DNA of 64,000 nt from QGNO01 sp964493125. Lineage in GTDB: Bacteria > Chloroflexota > Dehalococcoidia > Lucifugimonadales > QGNO01. This document shows positions 42,584 to 52,353 of the stretch, piece by piece; position 1 is the first letter of the stretch, and the number at the start of each line of letters is the position of its first letter. Made by a program: the position numbers and the translations under genes. The stretch lies in the NCBI GenBank assembly GCA_964493125.1, contig CAZBMS010000001.1, positions 18,062 through 82,061 of the forward strand, written 5' to 3'. The notes under the pieces were generated by a model. The model worked only from the letters and a program-made list of their open reading frames with translations, ran no database searches and was not told the origin of the DNA.

Positions 42584-43813
42584 ATGGAAAACATCATTGG
42601 TTCGGCACTAGGAAAGTTTCGAATAATCGACCTAACTATGGGTATAGCAGGCCCATACGCTACTAAGCTTTTTGCTGACTATGGCTCAGATGTTATAAAG
42701 GTAGAACCACCCGGGTCTGGTGACATAGCTAGAAGCATTGGGCCATTTCATGGTGATGACCCTCATCCTGAGAAGTGCTTGCTTTTCCTTTGTCTCAATT
42801 GTAACAAGCGTGGCGTTACGCTAAATCTCGAAACTCTTACGGGTAGAAAGATTTTTCGTGAATTGGTGAAGACTGCGGACGTGATATTCGAGAGCTTTAG
42901 TCCTGGCTATCTTGATGAAATAGGTCTGGGTTATGACGAACTGTCTTCAATAAACCCGAACATTGTTATGACATCTATTAGCCCATTTGGGCAGACGGGT
43001 CCTCATCGTAATTACGATGGCAATGATCTGATTTACCAAGCTGCTGGAGGAATAATGTATACCAGCGGCGCATACGATCGAGAACCGTTGAAACATGGTC
43101 ATCCCCAGAGTCTTTATTTTGGAGGAATAACCGCAGCTTATGCTACTTCTATAGCGCTTTATGGTCGAAACGTGATTGGTCATGGGCAACATCTCGACTT
43201 TTCTCTTGCGGAATCGGCTGCGGCTCACCAGTATCAGCCGGTAATCAGGTACACATTTCTTGGAGCGATAGATCGTAGGGCACCAAAAGCTGACACTGAC
43301 AATCTGAAGAGTACAGGTTGGCAAGGGATAGTTCCTACTAAGGATGGATTTGTGAGCCCAACCCTTCGGCCTCCTAGAAGGGCTCTTAGCGGCGCAGAAG
43401 CTTGGAAGGAATATGCGAAACTTATAGGCAGACCAGACTTAGGTGAGGCGCTTGCTGATGCAAAGACTGCCAAACAACGTGATGAGATATTGATGCCTGC
43501 TTTGAAGGAAATAGGAAAATTTGATTATTATCACAATATTATGTCTAACGAATGGCTAGGGGGTGTGGTCCAAACGTCTGAAGATTTGGTAAGTTGCCCT
43601 CAATTAGAGGAAAGAGGTTTTTGGACCGAAGTAAATCATCCGGTTATGGGGAAAGTTAAGTTACCAGGAGAGCTGTTTAGAATGCCTGAAAGCCCTTGGA
43701 GAATGCGATATCCTGCTCCATTGTTGGGTCAGCATAATTCTGCTGTTTATGCGGGTGAACTTGGGTACTCCGTTCAGGATGTTATTAGATTACGTCAGCA
43801 GGGTGCTATTTAG
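42584..43813 (+). CDS. CaiB/BaiF (class III) CoA-transferase, second of a tandem pair
   Basis: A 409-residue homologue of the preceding gene. It has FRIIDLTMGIAGPYATKLFADYGSDVIKVEPPGSGD, the standard start, NKRGVTLNLE, FESFSPGYLDEIGLGY, TSISPFGQTGP and the catalytic Asp in GHGQHLDFSLAES. The ATG follows the first gene's stop directly (TAAATG), which implies re-initiation and co-expression. It looks more typical than its partner at the N terminus (GIAGPYATKL versus VAMPTAMHIM), so the pair has diverged in the CoA-binding region. Confidence 0.92.
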   Translation: MENIIGSALGKFRIIDLTMGIAGPYATKLFADYGSDVIKVEPPGSGDIARSIGPFHGDDPHPEKCLLFLCLNCNKRGVTLNLETLTGRKIFRELVKTADVIFESFSPGYLDEIGLGYDELSSINPNIVMTSISPFGQTGPHRNYDGNDLIYQAAGGIMYTSGAYDREPLKHGHPQSLYFGGITAAYATSIALYGRNVIGHGQHLDFSLAESAAAHQYQPVIRYTFLGAIDRRAPKADTDNLKSTGWQGIVPTKDGFVSPTLRPPRRALSGAEAWKEYAKLIGRPDLGEALADAKTAKQRDEILMPALKEIGKFDYYHNIMSNEWLGGVVQTSEDLVSCPQLEERGFWTEVNHPVMGKVKLPGELFRMPESPWRMRYPAPLLGQHNSAVYAGELGYSVQDVIRLRQQGAI

Positions 43814-43822
43814 GTTTGAATT

Positions 43823-44740
43823 TCACAATCTAAACCCTAATGGATCTTCTTCAATAGACAGATCCTCAATTGCCGATTGAATTGCCGCGGAAACACTCTC
43901 GTCGTGCGTAGAGAGATGCTTTTGTAGAACGCTCTTAGCTGTTGATCCGCCTATGAAAGATAAGGCTTTAATAGATGCTAGTTGTATTTGGGCATCCTCA
44001 TCACTAATGAGTTCTGATAGATATTCTATGCTCGATTCTTCGGCTAGCTCTCCCATAGATACGGCTGCTTCATATCGTATTGCAGGTTCTTCATCGCTGG
44101 CAGCTTCCATTAACAGGGGCAACCACTTTCGATCGGCTGTTTTACCCATTGCGAATACAGCACTCACTCGTACGTTTAAAAGGTTGCTCCCGTAAGCTTG
44201 GTATATCAAATTGTTGATTTCAGGGGTGTTGAAAATGGCAACTGCTTCTAAGGCTCGCCTCCAAACCTCTGGGTCCTCAACGTTTTTTTCTAGTAGCTCC
44301 AATAGAACTTCTTTGAGTTGATTGCTATCTTTTTGCAGCAGCTTTCCGCTCTGTGCCAAAATGCAGAACTTGCCGATGGCCGTCGCAGCTGATGCCCTTA
44401 CATCCTTATGAGTATCATCTTTTAGTAGGGCTATCAAAGGGTTAATTATAGCTCTGTCGTCGCATTCCCAAAGACCATTAACAGCCATTGATCTAACTTT
44501 AGGATCTGTGTCCTTGAGGCAATGTTGCAAGATGCTAGTGAAATCCAGTTCAATGTCTGCTTCAGCCATATTGATTATGCGTTCGACAATAGTACGCCGC
44601 TGCTCAACAGATAGAGATTCCCAAGTGTTCGAAACTGAAAATAATACCTCTTTGCTGATGCCAGATAACTTTGCCAAGTCAGAGTGCTTGATTCGGTTGG
44701 GACTTGATACTATTTGTTCGAGCGAGTTATCAGATTCCAT
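43823..44740 (-). CDS. HEAT-repeat protein linked to TldD/TldE
   Basis: A 305-residue all-helical protein from ATG 44740, with about six HEAT/PBS-type repeats between 65 and 290; repeated patterns are DTDPKVRSMAVNGLWE, DTHKDVRASAATAIGK, DPEVWRRALEAVA, NVRVSAVFAMGK, EPAIRYEAAVSMGE and DAQIQLASIKALSFIG. No catalytic motif. The start is two bases after the pmbA stop; a longer frame from 44812 overlaps pmbA and was rejected. HEAT repeats bind proteins, so an adaptor for the TldD/E protease or an unrelated passenger are both possible. Confidence 0.82.
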   Translation of the reverse strand: MESDNSLEQIVSSPNRIKHSDLAKLSGISKEVLFSVSNTWESLSVEQRRTIVERIINMAEADIELDFTSILQHCLKDTDPKVRSMAVNGLWECDDRAIINPLIALLKDDTHKDVRASAATAIGKFCILAQSGKLLQKDSNQLKEVLLELLEKNVEDPEVWRRALEAVAIFNTPEINNLIYQAYGSNLLNVRVSAVFAMGKTADRKWLPLLMEAASDEEPAIRYEAAVSMGELAEESSIEYLSELISDEDAQIQLASIKALSFIGGSTAKSVLQKHLSTHDESVSAAIQSAIEDLSIEEDPLGFRL

Positions 44741-44742
44741 TG

Positions 44743-46056
44743 TTAGTCTTTCGATGACACGGACACACCATGGCAGTATATCGCTGGTGTTTTTAGGCTC
44801 CCGCTTATCCACTTTGATTCGGCACCTAGCGCTTCAATACTGTTTAGTACCTTATAGACGTTGCCTGAAATTACACAATCTTTAACACGTCCAATTATTT
44901 CCCCTCTACTAATTCGGTATCCTAAGAGTACATTTGCATTGAATTCACCAGCGAGAATATTACCTTGACCGGCACCAAGAACCTGTTCAACTATTATTCC
45001 ATCCGAAATGTCTTTTACCATGTCTGCGTAGGGTACGTTACCTTCATCTATTATTAGCACTGTTGAGGATGGTGAAGGTAACGATGTCAAACCGCGCGAA
45101 CCGTTTCCTGTACTTGTTTTCCCTGCTTGGCCGGCCGTTTGTAAATCGTACAAGAAGGTGGTTGCAATTCCTTTATCTACTACGGCTTTCCTTCGGCTTG
45201 CAACTCCCTCATCGTCAGATGGACTACTACCAGGCACAAGGGATAATGTTGGGTCGTCCCAAATAGTCAGTTTACTGTCGAGAATTTGTTGGCCTAATTT
45301 TCCTATTAATGGAGAGGAGCCTTGAACTATTGTGCGTCCGTTGAAGCCTGTCATCAGGGGTCCAAGGAGGATGCTGGCAACTCCTTGAGGTGTGAAAATT
45401 ACAGGTAAAGAGCCTGAGGGTGATTTGGACACGGTCCTGGCATTCTCAATTTGCTCAGTGACGGATTTCAGAATTAGATCTGTGTTTGTTATGGGGCTAC
45501 ACGAAGCTTCACCGTCCCCGACGAAAAGCATGTCCTCTTCCTGAATTAGAGTACCGTGCAAGTAAACTCCAAAAGAGCTGGAAGAGTGCTGAACAACTCC
45601 ACCTTGGGAGTTCATTATCGTTTGTGTTCCGAAAGATTTTCCAACTCTACCTTCACAGTTAACATCGTTATGTACGCTACGGAGTTGTCTAATTAGAGCT
45701 TCCCCTGTCTCAACCATTTTCTCAGTTGAATAGCTGTTTACCGAATCGTCCAAAGTATTTACGTCAGGATATGTAGTTTTGGCAGGAAATGTTAGTCTAG
45801 CTTCTGGCCCGAATGGAGCTACTTCAACCGCGGTGTCTACAAGTGATTGAGGGTAGTTAAGATCCGTAGTTGCAGCAAAGCCTATTCTCCCGTTTTTGAT
45901 AATTCTGAGAGCTGCTCCCTCTGTTGCCCGCGTTTCCATGAGCTTCAATCGGTTAGCTTCGTAAGTAGCAATCGTTCCATTGCTACTTACGTGAAACACT
46001 TCAGCTTCCTCGGCTGATTTCAGGGCTAGTCCTAAAATATGCTCTATAATTTTCAA
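44743..46056 (-). CDS. pmbA: TldE/PmbA subunit of the TldD-TldE metalloprotease
   Basis: A 437-residue PmbA/TldE. It starts at TTG 46056, overlapping the tldD stop by 4 bases (TTGA), with AGGTGG before it; the longer frame to 46140 lies inside tldD. Seen: ALRIIKNGRIGFAATTD, the GKSFGTQTIMNSQG strand and the end GEIIGRVKDCVISGNVY. TldE lacks the HExxxH zinc motif and forms a heterodimer with TldD. The complex cleaves unfolded peptides and matures some RiPPs. Confidence 0.92.
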   Translation of the reverse strand: MKIIEHILGLALKSAEEAEVFHVSSNGTIATYEANRLKLMETRATEGAALRIIKNGRIGFAATTDLNYPQSLVDTAVEVAPFGPEARLTFPAKTTYPDVNTLDDSVNSYSTEKMVETGEALIRQLRSVHNDVNCEGRVGKSFGTQTIMNSQGGVVQHSSSSFGVYLHGTLIQEEDMLFVGDGEASCSPITNTDLILKSVTEQIENARTVSKSPSGSLPVIFTPQGVASILLGPLMTGFNGRTIVQGSSPLIGKLGQQILDSKLTIWDDPTLSLVPGSSPSDDEGVASRRKAVVDKGIATTFLYDLQTAGQAGKTSTGNGSRGLTSLPSPSSTVLIIDEGNVPYADMVKDISDGIIVEQVLGAGQGNILAGEFNANVLLGYRISRGEIIGRVKDCVISGNVYKVLNSIEALGAESKWISGSLKTPAIYCHGVSVSSKD

Positions 46057-47411
46057 GCTCCACCTACTAGACAGTTCTGAATACGGATATGTGGGCTGCC
46101 ATTTGATACTGGCAGTGGTGATTGCCCGCCTTTTCCACAACCTCCTCCCTGATTCATTTCTAAATCGTTACCTATGGCGTCGAGGTTATTCAATGTTTCA
46201 AACAAGTTGCCAGTGAGAAGTATGGGGCGTAAAAGCTCTTCTATTTTCCCGTTACGAATCATGTAAGCTTCTCCAGCTGAAAATGTGAACATTTCCATGC
46301 TAGTCATTCCTCCATACCAGTTTCTGGCATATACGCCCTCTTTGACTCCGGAAATAAGATCTTGAAAAGTGGCATTTCCTGGTTCTATGTATGTGTTAGT
46401 CATTCGCACTATTGGGGGGAATCGGTAATTAATTGCTCGTGCGTTTCCTGTAGGAGTTTCTCCCATTGCGGCTGCGGTTTCTCTGGAGTGAAGGCGTCCT
46501 ACCAATAGGCCCTCTCTTATGAGATGAGTTTTAGTTGAAGGAGTTCCTTCGTCGTCGTAGGCATAACTCCCACGCAGTTGAGGTAATGCCGCCCCATCTA
46601 CAACGTTTAGATGATTTCCTCCAAAACGGCGCCCCATGTACATAATCTCTTGTAGGCGTTTTTCTTCATAAACATGGTCAGCTTCCGAAAGATGGCCGAA
46701 TGCTTCATGTATGAATACACCAGCAAGTACAGGATCCAAAATGACTGTGTGTGGTCCACCTTTTACCTGAGGAGCACTTAATAGATCAACTGCTCTTCGG
46801 GCTACTTCTTCGGCTTCTGATTCAAGTGACCTAACGAAAGAGAAGTCTCCCAAAGAACCTAGGCTAATGCCGGATTGTTGGACATCGCTATTGGCCCTTG
46901 CCATTGCTGAAAGGCGCATATTAACATCTATGCGTTCTTGTTGAACAAATGCCCCTTCAGAGTTAGCAAAGTAGGTTTTTCTATAGCTGTCACTGTATCC
47001 AATGTTTGCAGTTTGCACTCCGGAAATGCCTAATATTATCTGAACATAGTTGTCAAGAATCTTTTTTTTCTCGGCGATCGAGATTTGTCTCGGATCTTCT
47101 CCTAGATGAGGTTCTACTGTTTGATCATGTGGAGTAACCTTGGCCAACTCAACTTTAGTGCCCCCTACGTGCTTTGCGTGACTTACTGCAATCTCAACTT
47201 TTTCGTTGATTTCAGACAAGTTATTGAACGATGCGAATCCCCATCCTCCTTTATCTAGTGCTCTGACACATCCACCTACGACTGATGCCTTGGATACATC
47301 GTCTAACGATTTACCCCGATAAACCAGATTAGTTCCTTCAGCTTCCTCAGCCCTTACCTCGATATACCTAGCATTCTTTCCTTTAAGGGCTGTCTCTATA
47401 GCATTCCTCAA
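46053..47411 (-). CDS. tldD: TldD zinc metalloprotease subunit
   Basis: A 452-residue TldD. The zinc motif HEAFGHLSEAD (HExxxH) is near 245-255 of the long frame, and the C-terminal GMTSMEMFTFSAGEAYMIRNGK is also typical. I chose TTG 47411 because GGAGG lies seven bases before it; an ATG at 47459 in the same frame has no RBS and would place this SD inside the gene. It is the first gene of tldD-pmbA-HEAT. It degrades extended peptides; no RiPP precursor is visible nearby. Confidence 0.92.
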   Translation of the reverse strand: MRNAIETALKGKNARYIEVRAEEAEGTNLVYRGKSLDDVSKASVVGGCVRALDKGGWGFASFNNLSEINEKVEIAVSHAKHVGGTKVELAKVTPHDQTVEPHLGEDPRQISIAEKKKILDNYVQIILGISGVQTANIGYSDSYRKTYFANSEGAFVQQERIDVNMRLSAMARANSDVQQSGISLGSLGDFSFVRSLESEAEEVARRAVDLLSAPQVKGGPHTVILDPVLAGVFIHEAFGHLSEADHVYEEKRLQEIMYMGRRFGGNHLNVVDGAALPQLRGSYAYDDEGTPSTKTHLIREGLLVGRLHSRETAAAMGETPTGNARAINYRFPPIVRMTNTYIEPGNATFQDLISGVKEGVYARNWYGGMTSMEMFTFSAGEAYMIRNGKIEELLRPILLTGNLFETLNNLDAIGNDLEMNQGGGCGKGGQSPLPVSNGSPHIRIQNCLVGGA

Positions 47412-47550
47412 TACGAGTCCTCCGAAAGGTTTTTTTGGAGCGGGAGCACAATGTCGCACAACAAATTATGATGAGGGTATTATTAAAACAAAACAAGAAC
47501 GTATACTAAATAAAGTAATTTCGGAAAATTCATAAACAGTACTATTCAAT

Positions 47551-48252
47551 ATGCCCAAGATTATAACAAAAACAGCGATTAATATGGTGGAAGAGGTAGT
47601 TGAAAGGCTTTCAAGACAATATGGGCCATTTATATGGAAGCAACGGTTGGAGCCAGTATCAGAGCTCGTTACGACCATATTGTCTCAGAATACATCTGAC
47701 ACCAATGCTGCTAGAGCTTTCCAATCTTTGATAGATAGATTCGGGTCTTTGGAAGAAGTAGCTGTAGCAAGAATAGAAGACATTGAGGTATCTATAAATG
47801 TGGGTGGCCTAGCGCGACAAAAGGCGGCTTACATTAAGGGGGCTCTCAATCGAATTATAGAGTGTCAAGGGAATCTTAGCCTAGACTTCCTCCAGGACCT
47901 GCCTTTGGACGAGGCAAAAAATTGGTTAACTTCTATATCAGGAGTAGGTAAGAAAACTGCGGCAGTGACCCTTTGTTTTGCTTTCGGACTACCCGCTATG
48001 GCGGTAGACACACATGTTTACCGTGTGACCAAGCGTTTAGGTTTGATAAAAGATGACATTAGTGTTGACAGAGCACATGATTTATTGGAGCAAATGGTGC
48101 CTCCAGAAAAAATTTATCCCCTCCATGTTTCTCTCATTACGCATGGGAGGGAAACCTGTAAGGCACTTCGGCCTCTTTGTGGTGCCTGTAAGATTGCAGT
48201 TATTTGTCCAATAGGGAAGGTAGAGCACACTAAGTCTATCACTGAGACCTAG
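47551..48252 (+). CDS. nth: Endonuclease III (DNA glycosylase/AP lyase)
   Basis: A 233-residue HhH-GPD glycosylase. The helix-hairpin-helix is LTSISGVGKKTAAVTL with the catalytic Lys, followed by the catalytic Asp in AVDTHVYRVTKRLGL. The [4Fe-4S] loop Cx6Cx2Cx5C is complete at the C terminus (CKALRPLC, CGAC, CKIAVIC). It removes oxidised pyrimidines. No RBS is clear before ATG 47551; ATG 47584 is an alternative. It is divergent from tldD. Confidence 0.94.
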   Translation: MPKIITKTAINMVEEVVERLSRQYGPFIWKQRLEPVSELVTTILSQNTSDTNAARAFQSLIDRFGSLEEVAVARIEDIEVSINVGGLARQKAAYIKGALNRIIECQGNLSLDFLQDLPLDEAKNWLTSISGVGKKTAAVTLCFAFGLPAMAVDTHVYRVTKRLGLIKDDISVDRAHDLLEQMVPPEKIYPLHVSLITHGRETCKALRPLCGACKIAVICPIGKVEHTKSITET

Positions 48253-48276
48253 GCTATTTCTTATAAGTGACTCAAT

Positions 48277-50784
48277 TTAAGTTATCGCGAATGTTGCTCC
48301 AGCTTCGGTTTTTTCTACTTCTATACGTACTGGGAACGACTCCTTTAGTTCATCTAGGTGAGTTATAATAATTATTCGTTTGAAATCTTCAGAAATTGAT
48401 TGAAGTGTGTCGAGTATACGTTCACGACCGGATGAATCCTGTGTTCCGAATCCTTCATCTATGAATAGTGTTGGTAGAGGAGCTCCAGATCTGCTCGCTA
48501 GTATCTTAGATAACGCTATCCTGAGTGCCAGATTTATGCGAAAAGCTTCGCCTCCGCTGAACATTTCATAACTACGCGTCCCCAAAGTGTCTGCGACGTT
48601 GATCTCGAGTGTTTCTATTTGTTCCCCTTTCTGATTCTCCTTCTGGGTTTCGAGTTTAAGGTGCATAGTATTGTCAGTCATTCGACCTAATAATCTATTG
48701 GCCTCGGCTTCAAGCTCGGGTATCGCTGATTCTAATAGAAGTGCTTGTACTCCTGTTCTACCAAATGCAGTAGATAACTGGTCATAAATTTCTTGTTCGG
48801 CCATAATATTTTTTAGTTCAGCGGATTTGAGTTGAATGGTAGTTTCAGTATCTTCATATTGTTTAAGTAGAGTCGTCAGAACCGTGATTTCTTTTACTAA
48901 GGACTGGTGTGTGTGTTCTAGGGAAGTTTTGTTTGTTTTTAGGTCAGCATAGTTTTTTTCCAAGCTGGGGAGGGATTGCGTTTCAGCCTTTATCAGATCA
49001 ATTTTGTCTTGTACTTGGGATCTGAATTGTTCACGTCTTTCCAGTAGCTCAGTAACACGATTTAGGTTCTCTATTTCTTGTGGCAAGCTGATCAAAGCCT
49101 CTTGTAGTTGACGATAGTGCTCTTTTGTTTCTCCTAGGTTTTGTATTTCTAGTTTTATGGCGCTATGTTTCTCAGAATTGTATCCCAAAGAATCTAATTC
49201 CTTACGAATATTCTCTAATTGTTGAGGTGCCTTTATCCCTTCCTCAATCTGTTGCTCAAGTGTGGCAATCTGCGCATATATAGTTTTTCGTCTTTGCTCT
49301 ATGGTGCACGAGTATTTTTCAAGGCTTGAAGTGGTATTTTCAATTACCATTTTCAGTTCGTCTATTATTGTTTGATTTTCACGAAATTTGTTAGCTAGAT
49401 TCTTACCTTCTGATTCGTATTCTGCTTGAATATGCGCTTTTGCATTCTGTTCTATCATGGTTCCGCATAAAGGACATTTAGCATCTGATTCATCGAGCAT
49501 TTCGATCTTTTTCCTAAGTTGCTCCATCTCGCTACGCAGTCTCTGGTTATCAATTGTCAGGGACTGTTCTTTTACAATTGCTTCCTGGAGCTTGGTTTTT
49601 TCAGAGGATGTATTATGGTCTAAGCTATCCAATTCCGATTTGGAGCTTTTGGATTTGGTTAATTCAGCCTCTAACAATTCTAGGTTGTTAATCTGGGTTT
49701 CTATAGGCTTCATACGTTCGGAAAGCCGTACATAAGGTATTTCCTTTTCGCTAAATTCTTGATCTTCCATCGTCAGTGCGGAGAGTTTCGAGTAGCGTGA
49801 CTCAATATGGATTCTGTTTTCGTTAATAGCTGTCCATAAGGCGACTCTTTTTTCGTGGACAGATTTTTGTTCAACTAGGCTCCTTTGCTCTTCATGATTT
49901 GATTCTACTTGACGGACTAGGCTGTTCAATTCGTCCTGTCGTTTCTTCATAGAATTTATGGTTTCGCTAAGGGAGCTGGTTGATAGGTTAGTGTTTTCTA
50001 GATCCTTCCTGATAGTTGTCAAACTTGTTTTCAGTTCTGGTAATTTGGATTCGGTATCCGATTTACCCTCCAATTGCTGCAAGAGTATATCTAGTTGCCC
50101 ATTTAGCAAATTTGATTCGTTTGCAATTTTTCTAGCTTTGAGTCGAGCGCGCTCTGACAACTTCTTGTAAAATCCTAAACCTAATATTTCACCCAAGACC
50201 TTTTGTCTTTCGGCAGGCCTCTTGGAGGTAAATTCATCAGCTCTTCCCTGTACTAGGAATGCACTGTTAACAAAAGTTTCGTAATCCATCGCGACTAACT
50301 CACGAATTAGACGTTCAGTTTCTCTAACAGTGCTCCCGCCAATTCCTTGCCAGGCACTCACTTCAGTGTTGCTTGCTTCAAATGTAGTCTCGAATGTTAA
50401 TGGATCCGGAAGGTTCGTATTCCCGTTGGACTTGTAGGTATCCACCATCACCTGTAGCTGAAGATCTGTGCTGCCTGATCTCTTGCCTTTACTTCGTGAA
50501 TATCTTCGGATCACCCGGTAGAGTTGTCCTTCTTGACGAACTTCCCCGCCTGCTAGAAATTCTAACTCCACCCTCATGTCTTGTTGGCCAGTGTGAACCA
50601 GCTCATCTTGGGGCCGATGTACTGCATCTCCCCACAAAGCCCAAGTGATTGCATCTAGGAGGGATGATTTTCCATGCCCGTTAGATCCCGTAAGGCAGGC
50701 GATATGCAAACCATCGAGGTTTAGGGAAGGAACATTGTCTCTATAGCACTTAAAGTTCTGAATATTTAGCTTTACAGGAATCAT
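48277..50784 (-). CDS. SbcC/Rad50-like SMC-family ATPase
   Basis: An 835-residue protein with the SbcC/Rad50 layout: Walker A GSNGHGKSS near 34, Q-loop, a coiled coil (about 180-640) broken by a zinc hook CPLCG near 435, then the signature FSGGEAFRINLALRIAL near 745 and Walker B LPTLFIDEGFGTQD, with the D-loop. With SbcD/Mre11 it processes DNA ends and hairpins. SbcD is not adjacent, unlike most sbcDC operons. The ATG has no clear RBS (possible leaderless start). It is convergent with nth. Confidence 0.88.
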   Translation of the reverse strand: MIPVKLNIQNFKCYRDNVPSLNLDGLHIACLTGSNGHGKSSLLDAITWALWGDAVHRPQDELVHTGQQDMRVELEFLAGGEVRQEGQLYRVIRRYSRSKGKRSGSTDLQLQVMVDTYKSNGNTNLPDPLTFETTFEASNTEVSAWQGIGGSTVRETERLIRELVAMDYETFVNSAFLVQGRADEFTSKRPAERQKVLGEILGLGFYKKLSERARLKARKIANESNLLNGQLDILLQQLEGKSDTESKLPELKTSLTTIRKDLENTNLSTSSLSETINSMKKRQDELNSLVRQVESNHEEQRSLVEQKSVHEKRVALWTAINENRIHIESRYSKLSALTMEDQEFSEKEIPYVRLSERMKPIETQINNLELLEAELTKSKSSKSELDSLDHNTSSEKTKLQEAIVKEQSLTIDNQRLRSEMEQLRKKIEMLDESDAKCPLCGTMIEQNAKAHIQAEYESEGKNLANKFRENQTIIDELKMVIENTTSSLEKYSCTIEQRRKTIYAQIATLEQQIEEGIKAPQQLENIRKELDSLGYNSEKHSAIKLEIQNLGETKEHYRQLQEALISLPQEIENLNRVTELLERREQFRSQVQDKIDLIKAETQSLPSLEKNYADLKTNKTSLEHTHQSLVKEITVLTTLLKQYEDTETTIQLKSAELKNIMAEQEIYDQLSTAFGRTGVQALLLESAIPELEAEANRLLGRMTDNTMHLKLETQKENQKGEQIETLEINVADTLGTRSYEMFSGGEAFRINLALRIALSKILASRSGAPLPTLFIDEGFGTQDSSGRERILDTLQSISEDFKRIIIITHLDELKESFPVRIEVEKTEAGATFAIT

Positions 50785-50961
50785 ATGAGATGAATTCTAA
50801 CAATGCTCGAGGATTTAGTAAAAGAATAATCTTTTGCAATTCTCTTATGAACGATTGAATCGACTTATCAGACCCACTAGAAAATTAATGTATTGAGGCA
50901 ACTTGTCTATTCATGTTGACTTACCCTACAAACCATAAAAACTTTACGCTAGAATGATTAT

Positions 50962-52293
50962 ATGTTTGATGCATTGACTGAAAAACTCACGTCCGCGATA
51001 GGGAAATTCACTAGGCGTGGTAGGTTGTCTGAAGCAGATATAGACCAAGGCCTCAGAGAAATCAGAGTAGCGTTACTTGAGGCAGATGTTAACTTTAGGG
51101 TTGCTGGTGATTTAGTAAATCTGATCAGGGACCGTGCAGTTTCATCCAAGGTAGTAGCAAGTCTAGCTCCAGGTGAGCAGATAGCTACTATTATTTATGA
51201 AGAATTGGTTGAGATATTGACTAGTGATAGCAATGCCCTACTGCCTTCTCCACAGTCTCCTTCCGTGGCCTTTATTGTTGGATTACAAGGCTCAGGCAAG
51301 ACTACGACATCTGGAAAATTGGCTATGAAGCTTAAGAGAGAAGGCCACCGAGTACTTCTTGTAGCCGCGGATCTCAGGAGGCCTGCAGCAATTGAGCAGT
51401 TGGTGACCTTAGGAAAGAGTATTGAAGTACCGGTACATGCAGAAGCAACCGATAAACGAATCGACGATGTTGTAAAAAATGCCCTCGAGCACGCTAAGAG
51501 GATCTCTGCGAACTGGATGATTGTAGATACTGCAGGTCGGCTACATCTCGACGACGAATTGATGGAGGAACTTGAAAAACTTAAAAACATTGCGCCGCCA
51601 ACAGAATCTCTCTTGGTTGTCGATGCTATGACGGGGCAGGATGCGGTAGGGGTAGCTAGTGAATTTAATGAACGGATTGGTTTGACAGGCTTAGTTATTT
51701 CAAAATTAGATGGAGATGCTCGAGGTGGCGCTGCTTTATCGATATCGAGAGTCACAGGTGTGCCAGTGAAGTTTGTAGGGACAGGCGAACGGCAAGAGGA
51801 TTTGGAGACCTTTCACCCGGACAGGTTGGCGTCCCGAATACTTGGCATGGGTGACCTGGCCACACTTGCAGAGAAGGCTAAAGCTGAAATTACTGATGAA
51901 AAAGCAAAACAACTAGAGAAAAAGATGCGTAATGCGACGTTTGACCTCGATGATTTCCTCGAGCAACTTCAACAACTTAGACGCATGGGCCCAATTTCTG
52001 GCATTATGGAAATGATACCTGGTTTTTCGAGTATATCGAAAAATATTTCATCTAAATCTATGGACGATCGTAACCTAGATAAGGTTGAAGCGATTGTTTT
52101 TTCAATGACTCCTTTGGAGCGCCGCAAGCCTGAAATTCTCAATGGGAGTAGAAAACGTAGGATAGCTTCGGGAAGTGGTACAAAGCCTCAGGATGTAAAC
52201 CAACTCCTGAATCAATTTAACCAATCAAAAAAACTCATGAAGCAGATAAGCTCTGGCAAGAATTTGAGAAATATGAGAGGGCTTCTAGGCTAA
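50962..52293 (+). CDS. ffh: Signal recognition particle protein Ffh
   Basis: A 443-residue Ffh: N domain (1-90), GTPase G domain with GLQGSGKTTTSGKL, DTAGR near 190 and SKLDGDARGGAAL near 247, and a methionine-containing M domain (about 300-443) with MGPISGIMEMIPG. It binds 4.5S RNA and targets membrane proteins. No Shine-Dalgarno is seen; a -10-like TAGAAT at 50950-50955 lies seven bases before the ATG, so the mRNA may be leaderless. Upstream of it the sbcC-like gene is divergent. Confidence 0.96.
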   Translation: MFDALTEKLTSAIGKFTRRGRLSEADIDQGLREIRVALLEADVNFRVAGDLVNLIRDRAVSSKVVASLAPGEQIATIIYEELVEILTSDSNALLPSPQSPSVAFIVGLQGSGKTTTSGKLAMKLKREGHRVLLVAADLRRPAAIEQLVTLGKSIEVPVHAEATDKRIDDVVKNALEHAKRISANWMIVDTAGRLHLDDELMEELEKLKNIAPPTESLLVVDAMTGQDAVGVASEFNERIGLTGLVISKLDGDARGGAALSISRVTGVPVKFVGTGERQEDLETFHPDRLASRILGMGDLATLAEKAKAEITDEKAKQLEKKMRNATFDLDDFLEQLQQLRRMGPISGIMEMIPGFSSISKNISSKSMDDRNLDKVEAIVFSMTPLERRKPEILNGSRKRRIASGSGTKPQDVNQLLNQFNQSKKLMKQISSGKNLRNMRGLLG

Positions 52294-52353
52294 CACCTAA
52301 ATTAGTCTCATTAACCCCCAGTTCGGTCAGTTAATTTGCATGCGTACTTAGCA

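Noticed and set aside
51195..51755. Minus-strand ORF of 186 codons
   Set aside because: Antisense shadow of ffh with no domain or RBS.
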